DNA of 64,000 nucleotides, from positions 372,001 through 436,000 of the forward strand of contig NZ_CP125296.1 of assembly GCF_030412785.1 (NCBI RefSeq), in the 5' to 3' direction. The position numbers and the translations under genes are program-made. The notes beneath the pieces are model-generated. The model did no database searches. It was given only the letters and a program-made list of their open reading frames with translations, and was not told the origin of the DNA. Shown here one piece after another: positions 60,705 through 64,000 of the stretch. Each line of letters opens with the position of its first letter. The first letter of the stretch is position 1. This DNA comes from Paraburkholderia sabiae. GTDB lineage: Bacteria > Pseudomonadota > Gammaproteobacteria > Burkholderiales > Burkholderiaceae.

Positions 60705-62447
60705 CTAGCACGCCGCGCGCGCGTCAGCCAGCAGACGATGAATCTGCGCGACCACGGCCGCGCCTTCGCCCACCGCCGACGCGACGCGCTTGGTCGACCC
60801 CGAGCGCACGTCGCCGATCGCGAACACGCCGGGCACGCTGGTCTGCAGCGACATCGACTGTAGCCCTGAGCCCGGAATGTCCGCGCCCGTCAGTACGAAA
60901 CCCTTGTCGTCGACGGATACGCCGCAGGTCGAGAGCCAGTCCGTGTTCGGCTCCGCGCCGATGAAGACGAACAGATGATGCGTCGTCATGCTGCCTTCGA
61001 TCCCGCCTGCGCCGCGATAATGCACGCGCTCCAGCCGCGCATCGCCTTCGAGCGCGGTCAGTTCGATGCGCGTATGCAGCGTCACGTTCGGCAGCGCCAG
61101 AATCCGCTCGATCAGATAGTGCGACATGCTGTGTTCGAGGCTCGCGCCGCGTATGAACATATGCACGTGCTCGGCGTGCGACGCGAGAAAAACGACCGCC
61201 TGTCCCGCCGAATTGCCGCCGCCGATCAGCAGCACGGGTTCCTTGCGGCACAGACGCGCCTCGATGGGCGTCGCCCAGTAATACACGCCCGAGCCTTCGA
61301 AACGCTCCAGTCCGTCGACATCGGGCCGCCGGTATTCCGCGCCCGTCGCGATCACGACTGTGCGCGCGGTGATGCGCCGGTCGTCCGTGAGTTCGACGAC
61401 GGGCGGCAGCTTGTCGCAATACAGCGCGCGGACTTCGCACGGAATGCCGATGTGCGCGCCGAACTTCTGCGCCTGCACGAACGCGCGGCCCGCGAGCGCA
61501 TGACCTGTGATGCCGGTTGGAAATCCCAGATAGTTTTCGATGCGCGAGCTGGTGCCTGCCTGGCCGCCGGGCGCACGGCAATCGAGCGCCGCGACGGACA
61601 ACCCTTCCGAGGCCGCATACACGGCGGTTGCGAGTCCTGCTGGACCGGCGCCGACAATCGCGACGTCATAAACGTGCGACGGATCGAATTCGGGAATCAG
61701 CCCGAGACAGGACGCGAGTTGCCCTTCGTCGGGATTGCGCAGTACCGTGCCGTCCGGACAGACGACGAGCGGGAAGTCGTCGGGTTGCGGCGTCAGGCGT
61801 TCGAGCAGCGCGATCGCTTCAGCGTCCTTGTCCGCGTCGAGCGTCATGCTCGGGAACACGTTGCGGCGCAGGAAGTTTTCCAGCGCGCGCAGCCGCCCGT
61901 TGTTCGACGGGCCGACGAGCACGACACCATGCCCGCGCTCGATGACGAGAACGCGCCGCAGAATCAGCGCGCGCATGATCTTCTCGCCGAGATCGGCTTC
62001 GCTGATCATCATCGCGCTGAGTTCGTCGGGCCGCAGCAGGATCGCTTCGACGTCTTCGATCACGTGCGCATCGACGACGGCCGGCTTGTTCGAAAGTTGC
62101 GTCACGTCCGACGTGAATTCGCCGTGCTGCGTGTACGTGTAAATGATCCGCTCGTGACCGAGTCCGTCGCGGCCGATGATCCGCACCTTGCCCGACAGCA
62201 GCACGAACACGCCCGGACACAGGCTTCCCGCGCGATAAAGCAGCGCGCCTGTCGTGTAGCGCGATCGCGCGCCGAAGCGCCGTATCCGCTCGATCTCGGC
62301 GTCCGTGAGTACGGGGAACATCTGCTGATGCCGCGGATGATCGCGCACGCTCGGGTCTTCGAGCAGCGCGTCGGCGTCGAGCGGGTTCGCTCCTGTGGCC
62401 GGTTGGCTAGCGGGCAATTTATCTGACGGCGTTGACTCGTTGCTCAT
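60705..62447 (-). CDS. cNMP-binding thioredoxin-reductase-like flavoprotein
   Basis: A 580-aa fusion. Residues about 25-165 are a Crp/cyclic-nucleotide-binding fold (GVFVLLSGKVRIIGRDG). Residues about 170-260 form a thioredoxin-fold spacer without CxxC. Residues about 265-575 are a TrxB-type FAD/NADPH module: VAIVGAGPAGLATAVY, VLLIGGGNSAGQAVVFL and GVFAIGDVRSG. The TrxB redox pair is lost: the corresponding GVYYWATPIEARLC keeps one Cys at most. It therefore cannot be a normal thioredoxin reductase. It is likely a redox or nitric-oxide-responsive enzyme. Convergent with the lipoprotein gene. Confidence 0.88.
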   Translation of the reverse strand: MSNESTPSDKLPASQPATGANPLDADALLEDPSVRDHPRHQQMFPVLTDAEIERIRRFGARSRYTTGALLYRAGSLCPGVFVLLSGKVRIIGRDGLGHERIIYTYTQHGEFTSDVTQLSNKPAVVDAHVIEDVEAILLRPDELSAMMISEADLGEKIMRALILRRVLVIERGHGVVLVGPSNNGRLRALENFLRRNVFPSMTLDADKDAEAIALLERLTPQPDDFPLVVCPDGTVLRNPDEGQLASCLGLIPEFDPSHVYDVAIVGAGPAGLATAVYAASEGLSVAALDCRAPGGQAGTSSRIENYLGFPTGITGHALAGRAFVQAQKFGAHIGIPCEVRALYCDKLPPVVELTDDRRITARTVVIATGAEYRRPDVDGLERFEGSGVYYWATPIEARLCRKEPVLLIGGGNSAGQAVVFLASHAEHVHMFIRGASLEHSMSHYLIERILALPNVTLHTRIELTALEGDARLERVHYRGAGGIEGSMTTHHLFVFIGAEPNTDWLSTCGVSVDDKGFVLTGADIPGSGLQSMSLQTSVPGVFAIGDVRSGSTKRVASAVGEGAAVVAQIHRLLADARAAC

Positions 62448-62837
62448 CGCGGGCGGTCCTCCGGGTGAAGCACCTGCTGAATATCCATGTCGATGCGGAC
62501 GCTCAGCGCAAACTTCAGTAACACGCTAATGAGGGTAATCGAGTTGCCGCGAGTCGGCAGACATGGTCGCATCGTTCGAACCTGATGATGAATCGCCCTG
62601 TTTTGCAGCGTCGAATTGCATTTGCCGGGCCAATCGGCGTGGCGCATCAGAACGTTGGCACGTACCGCGTGATTCGTGTGAACGGGTTTACCCCATTCCC
62701 TTTCATATCGCTGCGCCGTGCCCGTTTATCACTCGATGGCGCTGGAATCTGCACTGAGCAACACACGTCGTTGATGTCGGTCGTCAGCTTCACTCGATGC
62801 CCGGACGTTCCGCGCTAGCCATAGTTCGATTGCGCAG
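62448..62837. other. Intergenic region before the secreted 140-aa protein
   Basis: About 390 bp between the minus-strand flavoprotein and the plus-strand gene at 62838. It presumably holds promoters in both directions. No clear hairpin or recognised operator was found. The short ORFs present (e.g. 62585-62818) have neither RBS nor domain. Confidence 0.5.
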
Positions 62838-63260
62838 ATGGAGGGCAACATGAAATGTACCGATACGGGCAGGGCGTCGATCGTCCTGCGCTGGAGTGTG
62901 ATTGCAGCGCTGTCGGCATCCGCTTCGACAGTGTTCGCCGCGGGAAGCACGGAAGTCGCCCCCGCCGTCGCAATGGCGGCATCGTCCGCACGCAACCCGT
63001 TGACGCTGATGATCCAGTCGCCCGCGGGCGGCGCAGTGCGGCTGACGTACGTGCCTGACGACGGCTGGAAAGCCGACTCGACTGTGACCGTCGCGCGGGC
63101 CGCCGTGAGCGTCCCGCAATCCGATGTCGATTCTGCACTCGACGAATCGACGCGCAAACCGATGACCGTATTCATCGACGGGCCGACGGGCTTCACTTAC
63201 TTCTGGAGCCGCGAGCACGGCTGGAAATTCGTCGGGCGGCTGATGGATCGTGGTCAGTAG
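62838..63260 (+). CDS. Secreted hypothetical protein (140 aa)
   Basis: A 140-aa protein. A signal peptide lies at about residues 15-35 (WSVIAALSASASTVFAAG). A mature domain follows with a beta-rich repeat-like layout, MIQSPAGGAVRLTYVPDDGWK and VFIDGPTGFTYFWSREHGWK. The two segments each carry a GW-K end, suggesting an internal duplication or a small beta-barrel. ATGs at 62838 and 62850 are both possible. No known domain is recognised. Probably periplasmic. Confidence 0.7.
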   Translation: MEGNMKCTDTGRASIVLRWSVIAALSASASTVFAAGSTEVAPAVAMAASSARNPLTLMIQSPAGGAVRLTYVPDDGWKADSTVTVARAAVSVPQSDVDSALDESTRKPMTVFIDGPTGFTYFWSREHGWKFVGRLMDRGQ

Positions 63261-63447
63261 CGTGGCGCAGTGAACGAGGCGCGCGGCGTCATCGACGCGC
63301 GCACTCCGGCATTTTCCTATCGAAAGTGTTCGCGCGATTAAATCGTATGCGATTGACGTGGTCGGTGGTTTCGATCAATATGCGTCGCATGCGATTGAAT
63401 CGCATGGCAAACAAATACCGCTCATCACTTTCGATCAGGAGTTCACG

Positions 63448-63897
63448 ATGACCAAAATTGAAAAAGTTCTTTTCACCGGCAAGACGCATACGACCGCAAG
63501 CCAGCACGCCGGCGCGAAACGCGGCCACGAAGGCAGCCTCGATCTGCTGCTATCCGCGCCGGGCAACGACGCGCATCCGGAGCATGTTTTCGAATCCGCG
63601 CAGCCACATCCGACGGCGGAGCAACTGTTTGCGGGCGCGTGGTCGGCGTGTCTGATCACCGCAATCGGCCTCGCAGCCAAAGAGAAAAAGGTGGCGTTGC
63701 CGTCCGATCTCGCGCTGGACATCGCGATCGATCTGGGCATGACGGGCAACGCGTATTTCCTCGGCGCGCGGATCGACGTGAACATGCCCGGCGTGCCGCG
63801 CGACGTGGCCGAAGCAGTCGTGCATGCCGCGGACGAACTGTGCCCGTATTCGAAGGCGACGCGCGGCAATATCGATGTCGCGATCAACGTGATCTGA
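63448..63897 (+). CDS. Organic hydroperoxide resistance (Ohr/OsmC) protein
   Basis: A 149-aa OsmC-superfamily peroxidase of the Ohr branch. The peroxidatic Cys68 is in WSACLITA and the resolving Cys132 in ELCPYSKATRGN; both are conserved. The YSKATRGNIDV tail is diagnostic of Ohr. It reduces organic hydroperoxides with lipoylated or other dithiol partners. The ATG has a cagga RBS about 7 nt upstream. A MarR-type OhrR regulator is not visible in the window. It appears to be a single-gene unit closed by a strong hairpin. Confidence 0.92.
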   Translation: MTKIEKVLFTGKTHTTASQHAGAKRGHEGSLDLLLSAPGNDAHPEHVFESAQPHPTAEQLFAGAWSACLITAIGLAAKEKKVALPSDLALDIAIDLGMTGNAYFLGARIDVNMPGVPRDVAEAVVHAADELCPYSKATRGNIDVAINVI

Positions 63898-63922
63898 ACC
63901 ACACGCTGACGTCACGTTGATT

Positions 63923-63960
63923 GGAAAGGGCGCGCTAGAATGAAATCACGCGCCCTTTCC
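63923..63960. terminator. Strong palindromic hairpin after the Ohr gene
   Basis: GGAAAGGGCGCG (63923-63934) pairs perfectly with CGCGCCCTTTCC (63949-63960), leaving a 14-nt loop. It lies 26 bp after the Ohr stop and ends 17 bp before the next ATG. The tttcc run on the right arm gives a terminator character. Confidence 0.7.
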
Positions 63961-63977
63961 TTCGACGGCAGACGGCC

Positions 63978-64000
63978 ATGACACTTCGCATAGCCCGCTT
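63978..64000 (+). CDS. Start of the next gene (truncated by the window)
   Basis: An ATG at 63978 begins MTLRIAR and runs to the window end (7 codons). A gacggc leader precedes it. A beginning of this kind occurs in VOC/glyoxalase family proteins, but seven residues cannot prove it. Confidence 0.4.

Noticed and set aside
62655..62671. TTGGCACG resembling the -24 part of a sigma-54 promoter.
   Set aside because: The -12 GC is missing at the required distance. A similar near-miss at 54512 (GTGGCAC then GC one base too early) was also rejected.
63281..63304. GCGCGCG with complementary CGCGCGC after the 140-aa protein gene.
   Set aside because: The stem is pure GC alternation, common in this DNA, and lacks a T-run; not called as a terminator.

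Overview
The window is high-GC chromosomal DNA of a betaproteobacterium of the Burkholderiaceae, most likely Paraburkholderia or a close relative. The basis is the Burkholderia-type porin (53064-54224), a DUF4148 protein, the many LysR and MFS genes, and an intergenic hairpin repeat of the Burkholderia kind. No rRNA, tRNA, CRISPR array, phage or insertion sequence was seen. Almost all of it is metabolic, transport and regulatory DNA.

Region 1 (1-12776) is a catabolic island. It holds the end of an amidohydrolase gene, a fused TctA-TctB transporter, a carboxymuconolactone-decarboxylase-like protein and a LysR regulator. A tight operon follows: a 4,5-dihydroxyphthalate-decarboxylase-like protein, a LigJ-type 4-oxalomesaconate hydratase, a second amidohydrolase, an HpcH/HpaI aldolase, a ThDP-dependent enzyme, a second decarboxylase-like protein and an MFS permease. 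The set suggests breakdown of a carboxylated aromatic or its ring-cleavage product, but no ring-cleavage enzyme is present.

Region 2 (12778-31604) is a second catabolic island. It has an MFS exporter-like gene, a 76-aa protein, an alpha-ketoglutarate-semialdehyde-type dehydrogenase, a LivK-type binding protein and an MHS-family symporter. The minus-strand run is hyuA-hyuB-udh-FAD oxidoreductase-SDR-SDR-gntR. Electron transfer flavoprotein genes, a class II aldolase and a small HTH protein follow on the plus strand. A TGACATAT motif recurs upstream of the binding protein, hyuA and gntR and is a candidate operator of the GntR protein. Separately, a bipartite promoter-like motif, GGTTAA-N17-TCAATAGACG, occurs exactly three times upstream of genes in regions 1 and 2.

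Region 3 (31695-38781) has an amino-acid permease, a small membrane protein, a 1333-aa hybrid histidine kinase and an overlapping REC-GGDEF diguanylate cyclase. Region 4 (38796-46990) is a LysR gene divergent from a complete peptide-type ABC importer operon that ends in a gamma-glutamyltransferase, probably for glutathione or gamma-glutamyl peptides.

Region 5 (47013-64000) is mixed. It has a double-receiver protein, a 551-bp imperfect palindrome, a DedA-rhodanese fusion, a fatty-acid-hydroxylase-family protein, an aldo/keto reductase, an orphan receiver, a porin with a decayed porin C-terminus beside it, an ECF41-type sigma factor with its carboxymuconolactone-decarboxylase partner and a cupin, a LysR gene, a secreted alpha/beta hydrolase, a PQQ-repeat lipoprotein, a cNMP-binding thioredoxin-reductase-like flavoprotein and an Ohr/OsmC peroxidase. 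The right edge cuts the next gene just after its start.
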